Source of the DNA: Lentibacillus daqui
Lineage (GTDB): Bacteria; Bacillota; Bacilli; Bacillales; Amphibacillaceae
NCBI RefSeq assembly: GCF_027186265.1
Contig: NZ_CP114176.1
Span: 3,410,001-3,474,000 of the forward strand
Direction: 5' to 3'
DNA: 64,000 nucleotides
The position numbers were made by a program, and so were the translations under genes. This document shows positions 27,040 to 35,763 of this stretch, piece by piece (positions within the stretch are counted from its first letter, which is position 1; every line of letters starts with the position of its first letter). The notes beneath the pieces are model-generated. The model did not search any database. It was not told where the DNA came from and was given only the letters and a program-made list of their open reading frames with translations.

Positions 27040-28110
27040 TTATTCACCAATCTGTTCCAATTTTTTAGTTTGTTCCTCGATCAACAAAGCATCGATAATT
27101 TCATCCAGTTTTCCAGTCAAGATTTGATCCAGTTTTTGAATCGTTAAATTAATTCGATGATCTGTCACTCGGTTTTGTGGAAAATTGTACGTACGGATCC
27201 GCTCCGACCGGTCTCCTGTACCAACTGCCGATTTACGCGATTCATCATATTCAGCCTGTGCTTCCTGCTGATATTTGTCATAAATCCGTGCGCGCAGTAC
27301 TTTCATTGCCTTTTCCTTATTTTTAATTTGTGACTTTTCATCCTGAATGGAAACAACAATTCCCGTCGGCTCATGGGTTAACCGGACAGCGGACATCGTC
27401 GTATTAACGCTCTGTCCCCCTGGGCCGCTGGATGCATACGTGTCGACGCGAATATCCTTTTCATTAATTTCCACTTCTACCTCTTCTGTCTCCGGCAAAA
27501 CAGCCACCGTCGCCGTTGATGTATGGATTCTTCCGCCGGATTCGGTTTCCGGCACCCGTTGCACGCGATGGGCTCCATTTTCATATTTCAATTTAGAATA
27601 CGCACCTGTACCATTGATCATAAAAATGATTTCTTTGTAGCCGCCAACCCCGGTCGTATGTGCCTCTAGAACCTCTGTCTTCCACCCTTGCGATTCCGCA
27701 TAACGCGAATACATCCGGTATAAATCGCCAGCAAATAATGCCGCCTCATCACCACCAGCAGCACCACGAATTTCCATAATAACGTTCTTATCATCATTCG
27801 GATCTTTTGGTAACAGCAATACCTTTAATCTTTCTTCCAGCTCTTCTTTGGAATCGGTCAGTTCAGCAATTTCTGCCTTGACCATCTCCGCCATTTCCTC
27901 ATCCAGATTATCATCCAGCATTGCCTTGGCATCCTCTAGCTGGGAGGTTATATCTTTATAGTTGCGATACGTATCCACAACCTCCTGCAAATCAGACTGT
28001 TCCTTAGAGTACTCCCGCAATTTTTTTGTATCATTTATAACCTCTGGATCACTCAATAACTCGTTCAATTTATTATAACGATCTTCCAATGATTGTAAAC
28101 GGTCTAACAT
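27040..28110 (-). CDS. prfA: Peptide chain release factor 1
   Basis: RF1 recognises UAA and UAG stop codons and releases the peptide. The 356-residue protein has the GGQ loop (YASSGPGGQSVNTTMSAVRL), the PEVINDTKKLREYSKEQSDL coiled N-terminal domain and the RAIGTGDRSE-like region AVGTGDRSERIRTYN. I place the start at ATG 28108-28110 after AGAGGTGG, which gives exactly the length of B. subtilis RF1; the GTG three codons earlier overlaps the site. Confidence 0.97.
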   Translation of the reverse strand: MLDRLQSLEDRYNKLNELLSDPEVINDTKKLREYSKEQSDLQEVVDTYRNYKDITSQLEDAKAMLDDNLDEEMAEMVKAEIAELTDSKEELEERLKVLLLPKDPNDDKNVIMEIRGAAGGDEAALFAGDLYRMYSRYAESQGWKTEVLEAHTTGVGGYKEIIFMINGTGAYSKLKYENGAHRVQRVPETESGGRIHTSTATVAVLPETEEVEVEINEKDIRVDTYASSGPGGQSVNTTMSAVRLTHEPTGIVVSIQDEKSQIKNKEKAMKVLRARIYDKYQQEAQAEYDESRKSAVGTGDRSERIRTYNFPQNRVTDHRINLTIQKLDQILTGKLDEIIDALLIEEQTKKLEQIGE

Positions 28111-28346
28111 CACGTCCACCTCTTTTCAGATTAACAGTCTAATTATATTATACTCAGGGTGGGAGGTCAAAATTGTTTTGGAACTAAGAGTGAGACGGGG
28201 GACGGGACAGAGGGGCGGTGCATTTGTCCTACCATTTCCGCTGACAGCAGTTCAGATAGGGATCCCCGTGCGGATAAGCATTTATACGGCGATTTTGATG
28301 CTCACAAATTGGACATTGCTTATGCACAGCGAATTTAAAGTCAGTT

Positions 28347-28480
28347 TATCAGCGGCTTTGAGTTTTGTATCAGCGGTTTTGGCCTTTGTATCAGCGGTTT
28401 TGGGCATTCTATCAGCGGTTTTGACCTTTGTATCAGCGGTTTTCATGCTTATATCAGCGATTTTTTCCATTCTATCAGCG
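28347..28480. repeat. 21-bp periodic TATCAGCG array, downstream copy (7 units)
   Basis: Seven copies of the core TATCAGCG start at 28347, 28368, 28389, 28410, 28431, 28452 and 28473, each exactly 21 bases from the last. The core is followed by GGTTTT or GATTTT and then about eight variable bases. The final unit contains the stop codon of the NERD gene (TGA, 28475-28477). On the minus strand the array could encode TAD-containing heptapeptides, but there is no ribosome site. Confidence 0.9.
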
Positions 28481-29446
28481 ATCCCCAAAATCTAGGGTAT
28501 ACTTTTGCCATCTGTTTTTCCCACTAACCGGAAATCCCTCCTTTTGTAAGATACGTTTCATGACATGAGATGAATCGATTCGTAAAAATTCCCGTGCATC
28601 CTGATTAGTTATGGTATCCCCGATTAATAGCTTGTAATCATGAAGTGCCTGTAAATGTGCACTTCTTGAAGCGTGATGACACTGCGGACAAAGCCATTTA
28701 TTATGTTCCTTTTTCATCGGATTGGCAGCACATTCAGGACAAAATACACCCTTGATCAATTCGTTTTTGCTAATGCCAAATTTCTTTAAAACATCCGCTT
28801 TCGGTGGTGTATGATCCGCTTGAATGCGATCAAAAATCTGTTGAAATGTTCTTTGGTCTAAAACCTGGTTTGTGTATATGTGATTTTGTTCATGAATATG
28901 AAATGGTAATGATTTACTGTAGATCACTTCATTAGGAACCGTACTTTGTGGAAAAAGCGGTTTGATGATGGTGCTGGGAAAACTGATTACAACGAAATAT
29001 AGTATTGGTACGTGGGGAAAATTATACATTCGAAGCCACTTTTGCAGTCGATGCCGTTGCAATTTGACTTGAATAATTGGATTTGGCAGGCCTTCTTCCC
29101 GACCATCGTCACCAACCCTGAGGACTTGTCTATCTCCGTCAAAGTATAAGGTGCCATACCAATTTTTCACTTCCAGCATCAGAATGTATTGTTTGGATAA
29201 AAGGAGTTTGTCAATTTCAAAATAATCATTTCCATCGGGCAACCGTGGATTATGGAAAATGGAAATGTCTTCACCGGGCAGAAATTTCAGGGGAAAGGTT
29301 AATGCAGATTCACCTTTGATACCTGTACGCTCCTTTTTTATCTGATCTTGGAGTCGAGGTTTTATCGGGTGAAACGGGGCTGTTCGCCGGTCCAAGGCTA
29401 ATATCTTGGAAAGGTAGTCCGTTTCAATATTGGGTTTTGAAGTCAA
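28475..29446 (-). CDS. NERD-domain (nuclease-related) protein with zinc ribbon
   Basis: This protein of about 323 residues has an N-terminal NERD domain (ESALTFPLKFLPGEDISIFH, DYFEIDKLLLSKQYILMLEV with the conserved E-x-K of the restriction-endonuclease-like core in LEVKNW), a middle region and a C-terminal zinc ribbon with CPEC and CPQC pairs (residues near 240-270), ending in LDFGDR. DNA or RNA processing is likely from the family but untested. A TTG at 29444-29446 with AAAAGGATG upstream is my preferred start; GTG 29455 is the alternative. It is flanked on both sides by TATCAGCG arrays in the same orientation. Confidence 0.8.
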   Translation of the reverse strand: MTSKPNIETDYLSKILALDRRTAPFHPIKPRLQDQIKKERTGIKGESALTFPLKFLPGEDISIFHNPRLPDGNDYFEIDKLLLSKQYILMLEVKNWYGTLYFDGDRQVLRVGDDGREEGLPNPIIQVKLQRHRLQKWLRMYNFPHVPILYFVVISFPSTIIKPLFPQSTVPNEVIYSKSLPFHIHEQNHIYTNQVLDQRTFQQIFDRIQADHTPPKADVLKKFGISKNELIKGVFCPECAANPMKKEHNKWLCPQCHHASRSAHLQALHDYKLLIGDTITNQDAREFLRIDSSHVMKRILQKEGFPVSGKNRWQKYTLDFGDR

Positions 29447-29512
29447 TTCGGTCACATCCTTTTGATTATCTATTTCTATCTTACTACATAAATGTTCCAA
29501 GCAGTGAAATTT

Positions 29513-29646
29513 TTTCAGCGGTTCCTGTTATTGTATCAGCGGGTTTCACACTTCTATCAGCGGTTTCCACGCTTCTATCAGCGATCTTGGTCATTCTATC
29601 AGCGGTTTCCACACCTTTATCAGCGATTTTCGTGCTTATATCAGCG
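29513..29646. repeat. 21-bp periodic TATCAGCG array, upstream copy (7 units)
   Basis: Cores start at 29513 (degenerate TTTCAGCG), 29534, 29555, 29576, 29597, 29618 and 29639, again at exactly 21-base spacing. Beyond the last unit the sequence reads, on the minus strand, LKFGDR followed by TGA, the same ending as the NERD gene at the other array. It therefore looks like the array that would follow a second, now missing, NERD gene. Confidence 0.88.
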
Positions 29647-29707
29647 ATCCCCAAATTTTAGGTACCCCTCGCGCCCCGCAGCATCTCCCATCACCCAAAC
29701 CAAACAA

Positions 29708-29738
29708 AAAAATACACCCTAACAAGAGGATGTATTTT
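29708..29738 (-). terminator. Intrinsic terminator of the lipoprotein gene
   Basis: On the minus strand AAATACATCCT pairs with AGGGTGTATTT (one G-T pair) and is followed by a run of seven T residues. It lies 12 bases after the lipoprotein stop codon. Confidence 0.75.
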
Positions 29739-29749
29739 CACAACTGCAA

Positions 29750-30619
29750 TTATTGCTCAATTGCTTTATCTTTTACGTCATCTGGTACTTCGATTGGGTC
29801 TACTTTATTGATGTTGGAGTAGTCAGCTTTGACATTTTGTACGATATTCATTTCTTCGTCTTCAGCTTTCATGCTCATATCCATATCCATATCGAGTGAT
29901 TTGATATCGTATGATTCCTTATCAATGGTGTATTCCATCGACATGCTGTTTATCTTCATATTGTCCAAAACTTCCTGGCCTTCGTCACCTAATTCTTGTT
30001 GCAATTCTTCTGGCAGGTTTTCCTGGATCATCTTTTGCATTAATTCGTTAAATTTCTCACCGTTCGCATCCAATTTTAAAATAAATGCATCATCGTTTTG
30101 CTCAAATGACATATCATCGGTATAATCTTTTATCATTTTTAATTGCTCGGACGGGTCTGGCTGCTGGCCGGCCATTTGTTCAACCATATCCATGGAAGCA
30201 CCATCCATTTTAACCCAGTCACCGATTTGATCACTGTATAGGTACATGCCGTCGTCAACCATGTAAATTTCCATATCCATGTCCGGAAGTTCTTCATCGG
30301 TTCCATCCATTTCCATTTTGGTTACGCCTTTCATATACATAGCCATAGGATCCATTGTCATTTTTGTATCATAATTGCTGTTTGTGTCCATGGCAACGGG
30401 CTCATCGCCACTTGCTTCAATATGTTGCTGCAAATCCATCGTGACTTCTGCACTCTTCATGTCCTCGGAGGCATCCAAAGCCTTTTGATATACTTCCTCC
30501 GCTGTCAGCTTGCTTTCTTTTTCCTTACTCGCACCTTCTGTTGGTTCGGCCGTTTCATTACATGCTGCTAGAACTAGTGCCATAACTCCAGCTACGAGTA
30601 TTAAAAACCATTTTTTCAA
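29750..30619 (-). CDS. DUF6612-like lipoprotein
   Basis: The 289-residue protein has a lipoprotein signal (MKKWFLILVAGVMALVLAAC, Cys20) and an extracytoplasmic domain of alternating beta strands very rich in Met and Asp (MDMDM stretches). It resembles the DUF6612/LolA-like lipoproteins common in Bacillaceae, which are thought to bind or carry hydrophobic molecules at the membrane surface; the function is not established. It stands alone between two terminators. Confidence 0.8.
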   Translation of the reverse strand: MKKWFLILVAGVMALVLAACNETAEPTEGASKEKESKLTAEEVYQKALDASEDMKSAEVTMDLQQHIEASGDEPVAMDTNSNYDTKMTMDPMAMYMKGVTKMEMDGTDEELPDMDMEIYMVDDGMYLYSDQIGDWVKMDGASMDMVEQMAGQQPDPSEQLKMIKDYTDDMSFEQNDDAFILKLDANGEKFNELMQKMIQENLPEELQQELGDEGQEVLDNMKINSMSMEYTIDKESYDIKSLDMDMDMSMKAEDEEMNIVQNVKADYSNINKVDPIEVPDDVKDKAIEQ

Positions 30620-30781
30620 ATTTATCCACCTTTCTAATTCTATTTGTCTACAACATTACCATATGGAAAAATAAAAGAAAAGGTTTCATTTATATTAATA
30701 TTTCTTTACAAAAAAATTGCATCAAAAGTACTACATTTTTTCCCCCCAAAAAGCCAAACTACATAACAAGGAGGGAATCCA

Positions 30782-30883
30782 ATGGCAAAAGATAAAACAA
30801 AAACAAAGAACAAAAGCAAACAAGAAATAAACGATATGAAAAACAATAATAAATACCGCACGAATCGACCGCCCGGAAACTAA
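30782..30883 (+). CDS. 33-residue lysine/asparagine-rich small protein
   Basis: A short frame MAKDKTKTKNKSKQEINDMK and so on, ending NRPPGN, follows a perfect AAGGAGG site seven bases before the ATG. It is highly basic and polar with no membrane segment. Composition is reminiscent of minor small acid-soluble spore proteins, but I cannot match a named Ssp family. A strong hairpin terminator follows at 30926. Confidence 0.55.
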   Translation: MAKDKTKTKNKSKQEINDMKNNNKYRTNRPPGN

Positions 30884-30925
30884 CCCGGGAATCTTTTCGG
30901 ACAAAACTACCGGCTAAAACGCTAT

Positions 30926-30966
30926 AACAGCAAGCTCCCCCTAATATCAAGGGGGAGCTTGCTGTT
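30926..30966. terminator. Strong bidirectional hairpin between converging genes
   Basis: AACAGCAAGCTCCCCCT and its exact complement form a 17-bp perfect stem with a seven-base loop. It lies three bases from the antiporter stop codon on one side and follows the small basic protein gene on the other. The T tract is better on the plus strand (ATTTTA). Confidence 0.85.
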
Positions 30967-30969
30967 ATT

Positions 30970-32031
30970 TTACAGAAAATAAAAGCCGACTCCCATAATG
31001 ACGTAGGCGGCAAGTAGAACCATCCCATCAAACCAATTCGAATCCCCATCCACCGATATCATAGCCATCAATAACACAGCCATGGCCATACTGACTAATT
31101 CAGCCCACGAAAACACCAAAGACATCGGATTGGAAAAAAAGAGCGATATTAGCACAAGTACTGGTACAACGAACATCGCAATTTGCAAGGTTGATCCTAC
31201 CGCAATTTCCATCGCCACATCCATTTTATCTTTATATGCCATAATAACTGCCGATGCGTGTTCCGCTGCATTACCGACAATGGCAACAATAATGACCCCA
31301 ATAAACAGTTCTGACCAGCCAAATGTTTCACCGACTAAATGAAACGTATCGACGAGTTTTTCCGAAACATAGGCAACTGCGATCGTTGATAGGGCTAACA
31401 CAATAACCGACTTGCCTTTACCCCATTCCGGTTCTTCCTCCGCTTGATTTTCCGCTTTTTCCTTTTTACTTGCATATACCCCGCGATGCGTGACCAATTT
31501 AAATACTAATGTTGCAGCGTACAAAATGATTAAAATGATGGAGATCCCGATACTAAAAATCATCGTATGACGGTCATTCATCCCATATGAAAACACTTCC
31601 GGAATCACAAAGGCAACAAGTACGGCAAAAATCAATAGTCCCGCATTATGTTGCGCATGATATATATTGAACTTCTGACGTTTATACCTTAATCCGCCAA
31701 CAAAAAAAGACAAGCCAGCAACAAACAATAAATTTCCCAGCACCGAGCCAGTTAATGAAGCCAATACAATCCCGACAAGCCCAGCCTTCAGGGAAAAAAT
31801 TGAAATAATCAACTCAACCGCATTCCCAAACGTTGCATTCAATAGCCCGCCAATTCTTGAACCCATTACTATTGTCAGGCTATCGGTTGCCCGGCCAATA
31901 AAACCTGCCAAAGCAATAATGGTTAAACAATAAACAACAAACATAAATATGGTGGGCCAATCAAGCATTGAACCAATAACAGAAACTGGTAAGCCAATGA
32001 CCACCATAACGATGAAAATAATATTCACCAT
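30970..32031 (-). CDS. Ca2+/H+ antiporter (CaCA family, ChaA/YfkE-like)
   Basis: The 353-residue membrane protein has about eleven helices and the two alpha-repeat motifs of cation/proton exchangers, GGLLNATFGNAVELIISIF and GVIIVAIVGNAAEHASAVIM, each with the ion-binding GNA(V/A)E. It probably expels Ca2+ in exchange for protons, as YfkE does. ATG 32029-32031 (MVNIIFIVMVV) follows AAAGGGGA; the longer frame has no ribosome site. Confidence 0.92.
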   Translation of the reverse strand: MVNIIFIVMVVIGLPVSVIGSMLDWPTIFMFVVYCLTIIALAGFIGRATDSLTIVMGSRIGGLLNATFGNAVELIISIFSLKAGLVGIVLASLTGSVLGNLLFVAGLSFFVGGLRYKRQKFNIYHAQHNAGLLIFAVLVAFVIPEVFSYGMNDRHTMIFSIGISIILIILYAATLVFKLVTHRGVYASKKEKAENQAEEEPEWGKGKSVIVLALSTIAVAYVSEKLVDTFHLVGETFGWSELFIGVIIVAIVGNAAEHASAVIMAYKDKMDVAMEIAVGSTLQIAMFVVPVLVLISLFFSNPMSLVFSWAELVSMAMAVLLMAMISVDGDSNWFDGMVLLAAYVIMGVGFYFL

Positions 32032-32237
32032 CCGGGAATCCCCCTTTAAATCCTCGTTAGAAATAGATTGCCCAGTGAAAGAGATATTATTTGTAAATTG
32101 CATGATGCAGAAAAAACAGCACATAATAAACGTGTTCCGCTGAATATCAATTGATCAATAAAGGTCAAAATGCAATCAATTCACATATGTATTTCTAAGT
32201 AAATGTACGATATTTAAAGTTTTTTGTCCAGTTTATA

Positions 32238-32266
32238 TTGACTATTATTTAATAATGGTATATAAT
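32238..32266 (+). promoter_or_regulatory. Sigma-A promoter of the Hsp20 gene
   Basis: TTGACT (32238-32243), a 17-base spacer and a perfect TATAAT (32261-32266) precede the gene, with the start codon 31 bases further on. I see no CIRCE or CtsR-type operator nearby. Confidence 0.8.
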
Positions 32267-32296
32267 TTAATTGTAAACGAAATGAAGGAGGAAGAT

Positions 32297-32743
32297 ATGA
32301 TGTTTGACTTAATGCCTTTTCACAAAAGAAATGAAGATGTATTTCGCAACATGCTAAAATCGTTTGATGATGCGTTTAACCGTGATGTCTTTTCTCCGTT
32401 AAATCAGGAACTTGGTTCATTCCGCACCGATATTACGGAAAAGGATAATGCTTATTATATTGAAGCGGATTTACCAGGTATTGCAAAAGAGGATATCAAC
32501 ATTAATATAGAAAATAATCATTTAACCATTTCAGCTAAACGTGACAACAATCATGAAGAAAAAGATGAAAATAACAAAGTAATCCGCCAAGAACGCCATT
32601 ACGGTGAATTTGTCCGCAGCTTTTATGTGGACAATGTAAATGAGGACGAGATCTCCGCGAAATTGGAAGATGGAATCCTTAAAGTAGAAATTCCAAAAAA
32701 AGATACAACCGCACCTGCCGCAAAACAAATTGATATTCAATAA
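32297..32743 (+). CDS. Small heat-shock protein (Hsp20/alpha-crystallin)
   Basis: This 148-residue ATP-independent chaperone holds unfolding proteins. The alpha-crystallin domain runs from about residue 38 (FRTDITEKDNAYYIEADLPG) to about 135 and has the conserved DGILKVEIPKK end, followed by a short tail. ATG 32297 follows AAGGAGGAAGAT. It is transcribed alone, between a strong promoter and a terminator at 32758. Confidence 0.95.
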   Translation: MMFDLMPFHKRNEDVFRNMLKSFDDAFNRDVFSPLNQELGSFRTDITEKDNAYYIEADLPGIAKEDININIENNHLTISAKRDNNHEEKDENNKVIRQERHYGEFVRSFYVDNVNEDEISAKLEDGILKVEIPKKDTTAPAAKQIDIQ

Positions 32744-32757
32744 AGTAAAAAACACGT

Positions 32758-32798
32758 AAAAAAACTCCTCATAGTCCAACTACGAGGAGTTTTTTGCT
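32758..32798. terminator. Terminator between hsp20 and the lactonase gene
   Basis: AAAACTCCTC pairs with GAGGAGTTTT, extended inward by AGT/ACT, with A and T tracts on either side. It ends hsp20 and may also end the converging lactonase gene. Confidence 0.85.
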
Positions 32799-32848
32799 TT
32801 ATATGACGCGTCATGCTTTAACGCTTTAAGATGGAGGAAAACTGACCC

Positions 32849-33886
32849 TTACTGTAAAAATTTTACACAAACCACTTCAGGTACTGCAATTTCTGAATCC
32901 AATTTGGAAAGCTTTCCTGTTTCACTGTCACGTGCAAATAAAACTACATTTCCCGTATGCTGATTGGATGCAACAAGATAATTCTCACTTGGATCCAACA
33001 CAAAATCCCGCGGCCATTCTCCGCCAGATGGCATGTATTCTACTAACGAAAGCTTGTTTGTTTCATCGTCAACAGCAAAAACGGTAATACTATTGTGCCC
33101 GCGATTTCCAGCATAAACAAATTTTCCATCTGAAGAAATATGAATCGCACTGGCATCATTCGTCTCCATAAAATCAGCCGGGATTGTCTTGATATATTGT
33201 TTTTCCGAAAAACTGCCCGTTTCCGTATCGTATGCCAAAACAATGATTTCTGAGCTTAATTCAGTAATCAGATAGGCCACTTTTTCATTTGGATGGAAAA
33301 CAATATGTCGCGGACCACTGCCACCGTTGACCTGCAATGTTGCAACGCGCCTTAATCCGTTATCTTCTATTTGATAGGTCACTAGCTCGTCCGTACCAAG
33401 GTCGCAAGCAAGGACATACTTTCCATCCGGCGAGAATCCGGCATAATGCACATGTGAATGTTCCTGACGCTTATGCGGCCCGCTTCCTTCATGGAAAACA
33501 AATGACCCGGCTTGTAATGCACCCTGTTCATCCACTTGGTACAGTCCAACAGCCCCTTTATGATAATTAGCAGTAACAACTTGATCGCCTCGAACCGTTA
33601 AATGACAAGGTGGTGCGCCATCCTCCAGCTGGCTGTTTATCTTCGTCAAGGCGCCTGTCCGATTTTCAAGCCTGTATGCATTGACACCACCTTGATCCCC
33701 ATCCTGCGCAACCGAGTACAGATACTTGTTGTCATCACGGACAGTTACATAAGTAGGGCTCCCAACCTTAGCCGCCACCTCTGTTTTACCCAATGTTCCA
33801 GCATCTACATCCAATTCGAACCGATAGATCCCTTCACTCGTTTGCCGTGTATAGGTTCCGGCATACCCAATATATTTTTTGCCCAT
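32849..33886 (-). CDS. pgl: 6-phosphogluconolactonase (seven-bladed propeller type)
   Basis: The 345-residue protein belongs to the lactonase/YkgB family, which hydrolyses 6-phosphogluconolactone in the oxidative pentose phosphate pathway. Repeated blade motifs are visible (YIGYAGTYTRQTSEGIYRFE, SPTYVTVRDDNKYLYSV, HYAGFSPDGKYVLACDLGTD, GPRHIVFHPNEKVAYLITEL, WPRDFVLDPSENYLVASNQH). ATG follows AAAAAGGAGCG. It is monocistronic by context. Confidence 0.9.
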   Translation of the reverse strand: MGKKYIGYAGTYTRQTSEGIYRFELDVDAGTLGKTEVAAKVGSPTYVTVRDDNKYLYSVAQDGDQGGVNAYRLENRTGALTKINSQLEDGAPPCHLTVRGDQVVTANYHKGAVGLYQVDEQGALQAGSFVFHEGSGPHKRQEHSHVHYAGFSPDGKYVLACDLGTDELVTYQIEDNGLRRVATLQVNGGSGPRHIVFHPNEKVAYLITELSSEIIVLAYDTETGSFSEKQYIKTIPADFMETNDASAIHISSDGKFVYAGNRGHNSITVFAVDDETNKLSLVEYMPSGGEWPRDFVLDPSENYLVASNQHTGNVVLFARDSETGKLSKLDSEIAVPEVVCVKFLQ

Positions 33887-34034
33887 ATGTATCGCTCCTT
33901 TTTAAAAACAATGTAATTACAGTATAACACGTTGATGTAGGCCAGCGCTTTTTCGTTAACTGATGTTTGGAATACATTAGGATTAACTCTTGGGCCATGG
34001 TTGAGCCCGAATGCTATTTTTCTGCTCAGCAAGC

Positions 34035-34066
34035 AAAAGGACATCCGGAGTACGGGATGTCCTTTT
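34035..34066 (-). terminator. Terminator of the glycerol dehydrogenase gene
   Basis: AAAAGGACATCC and GGATGTCCTTTT form a perfect 12-bp stem with an eight-base loop, 33 bases beyond the stop codon of gldA. Confidence 0.85.
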
Positions 34067-34099
34067 AAATTTACCAATAGCGTTCTTCCCTGTTAATAC

Positions 34100-35209
34100 T
34101 TACTTAGCATGTTTTTCTTTATAGGCTTTTGCATACTGATCAGCTGCAAAAATTGCATCGGCGACATCGTCTGCTGTGACCTTAAAGGCTTGATGGATTG
34201 TTTCACCTTCAGTGGTAGCCGCTTGAGCCACTTTCATGATGTCATCTCTTGTTGCATCTTTCAATTTGATGTCTTCCAAAGTGACTGGCAAATCAAGGCT
34301 TGTATACAGCGCAATGTAGCGCTCAATCTCCCTCAAATCGCGTTTTTCGAGCGCGAGTTGGACAAGCGTGCCAAATGCAACTTTTTCACCATGTGTCATA
34401 TTATGGATGTCACCATGCAAAGCTGTGAAGCCATTGTGAATAGCGTGTGCTGCTCCGAGACCGCCACTTTCAAAGCCTAAACCGCTAAGCAGAGTGTTGG
34501 CTTCCACAACAGATTCAAGCGCCGGCGTTACTGATTTGACTTTCACGGATTCATAAGCTAGATTGGCATATTTGAAAAGTGTTTCTTCACATTTTTCAGC
34601 AATCGCTTGTCCGGCAATTGTTGTTTTGCCGCCTGCCATTGTGTTGCCTCCTGCCAGGATGACGCTTCGAGCTTCAACCCAGGTCGCCAATGCATCCGCA
34701 ATCCCTGAGGCCAGAAAACGTGGTGGTGCGCCTGCAATAATTTTTGTATCGACAACAACAAGATCTGGATTTTTATTGTAGAAACGATAACCTTCAAAAA
34801 CCCCATCATCTGAATAAACTACGGATAGCGCACTTGTTGGTGCATCGGTTGAAGCAGTTGTGGGTACAATCACAGTATAGCCGTTCAATTCGTCTGATAC
34901 AGCTTTAGCGGTATCGAGCGTTTTACCACCACCGACACCGATAACCACTGTTGCATTAGCATTTTTAGCAATGTCAGTTATCCGCTGAATTTCTGTTTTG
35001 GAAGCTTCTCCGTTAAAGATAACTTTCTCGGCCTTAAGGTTTTTATGTTTCAATTGGTTAACCAGTTCGTTCCCGGCAATATCCCAAACCGTTTCATCCG
35101 CTATGACAATGGTTTGCTCACCAAGGTCCTTTACGTATTCCCCAATATTTTGAATGACATTTTTCCCCTGAACATATTTAGCGGGGCTGGTGAAAATTCT
35201 TTCAGTCAT
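34100..35209 (-). CDS. gldA: Glycerol dehydrogenase (iron/zinc group III alcohol dehydrogenase)
   Basis: The 369-residue enzyme oxidises glycerol to dihydroxyacetone with NAD+. It shows GGGKTLDTAKAV for NAD binding, TTASTDAPTSALSVVY, the metal-binding region DALATW and late histidines in GLGAAHAIHNGF and HGEKVAFG. Start ATG 35207-35209 (MTERIFTSPAKY) follows AGGGAGTG. It is the last backbone gene before the toxin island. Confidence 0.93.
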   Translation of the reverse strand: MTERIFTSPAKYVQGKNVIQNIGEYVKDLGEQTIVIADETVWDIAGNELVNQLKHKNLKAEKVIFNGEASKTEIQRITDIAKNANATVVIGVGGGKTLDTAKAVSDELNGYTVIVPTTASTDAPTSALSVVYSDDGVFEGYRFYNKNPDLVVVDTKIIAGAPPRFLASGIADALATWVEARSVILAGGNTMAGGKTTIAGQAIAEKCEETLFKYANLAYESVKVKSVTPALESVVEANTLLSGLGFESGGLGAAHAIHNGFTALHGDIHNMTHGEKVAFGTLVQLALEKRDLREIERYIALYTSLDLPVTLEDIKLKDATRDDIMKVAQAATTEGETIHQAFKVTADDVADAIFAADQYAKAYKEKHAK

Positions 35210-35284
35210 GTCGTAACACTCCCTATTTAAGTAATCCAATTATACTTTCCCCAATTAGGTAGAATTAAAACAAATTGGGCGTTT

Positions 35285-35714
35285 TTACGCAGTCAACTCT
35301 CTCACTTTCTTGGCCAAAAACGTCTGTACCCCGGCAATTATGAAAAGAATTCCTGCACCGATTGCTACCATAGCCGGAAACCCAATGACGATCAGAATCA
35401 CTCCTTGTACCGTCGTTGCTTTTTTTGGTACATGTCTACCGATCAGAAGCGCAATAATTTCTATTATAAATAACCCAACAAGCATGACCAATAAAAATGT
35501 CAAATGGTGCAGGATAAGCAACAAATTCGGGTAATGTCCCGCGTACATAAGAATCATTAATGGTGACTTCTATCGGAATAAATATGCTCAAAATGAACAT
35601 AAAAACAGCCATCGCCATGCACACCATACTACCAATCGTCGCCAACAATTTTGCAGTCTGTGCATTTTTTATTTTCCACGTTTTATCACTACTCATATCA
35701 CGTTTACTCACCAT
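35285..35714 (-). pseudogene. Frameshifted four-helix membrane protein at the island edge
   Basis: Two overlapping frames together make one membrane protein: MVSKRDMSSDKTWKIKNAQT to PEFVAYPAPF in one frame and HLTFLLVMLVGLFI to AKKVRELTA in another. The shift falls near 35500-35515. The joined product would have four hydrophobic segments and resembles DUF4064-type proteins. It could be a decayed immunity-like gene or a sequencing artefact; no function is assigned. Confidence 0.6.
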
Positions 35715-35763
35715 TTCATCATAGACTTATAAGCTATTAATATAAAGTGATTATCCATGATAT

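Noticed and set aside
28347..28480. A CRISPR-like array
   Set aside because: The conserved core is only about 8-14 bases and the fillers about 8, far too short; there are no cas genes.
28282..28488. A 68-residue frame of TAD-containing heptapeptide repeats across the TATCAGCG array
   Set aside because: It has a TTG start with no ribosome site, and the heptad is a simple consequence of the 21-bp DNA period; other frames are open too.
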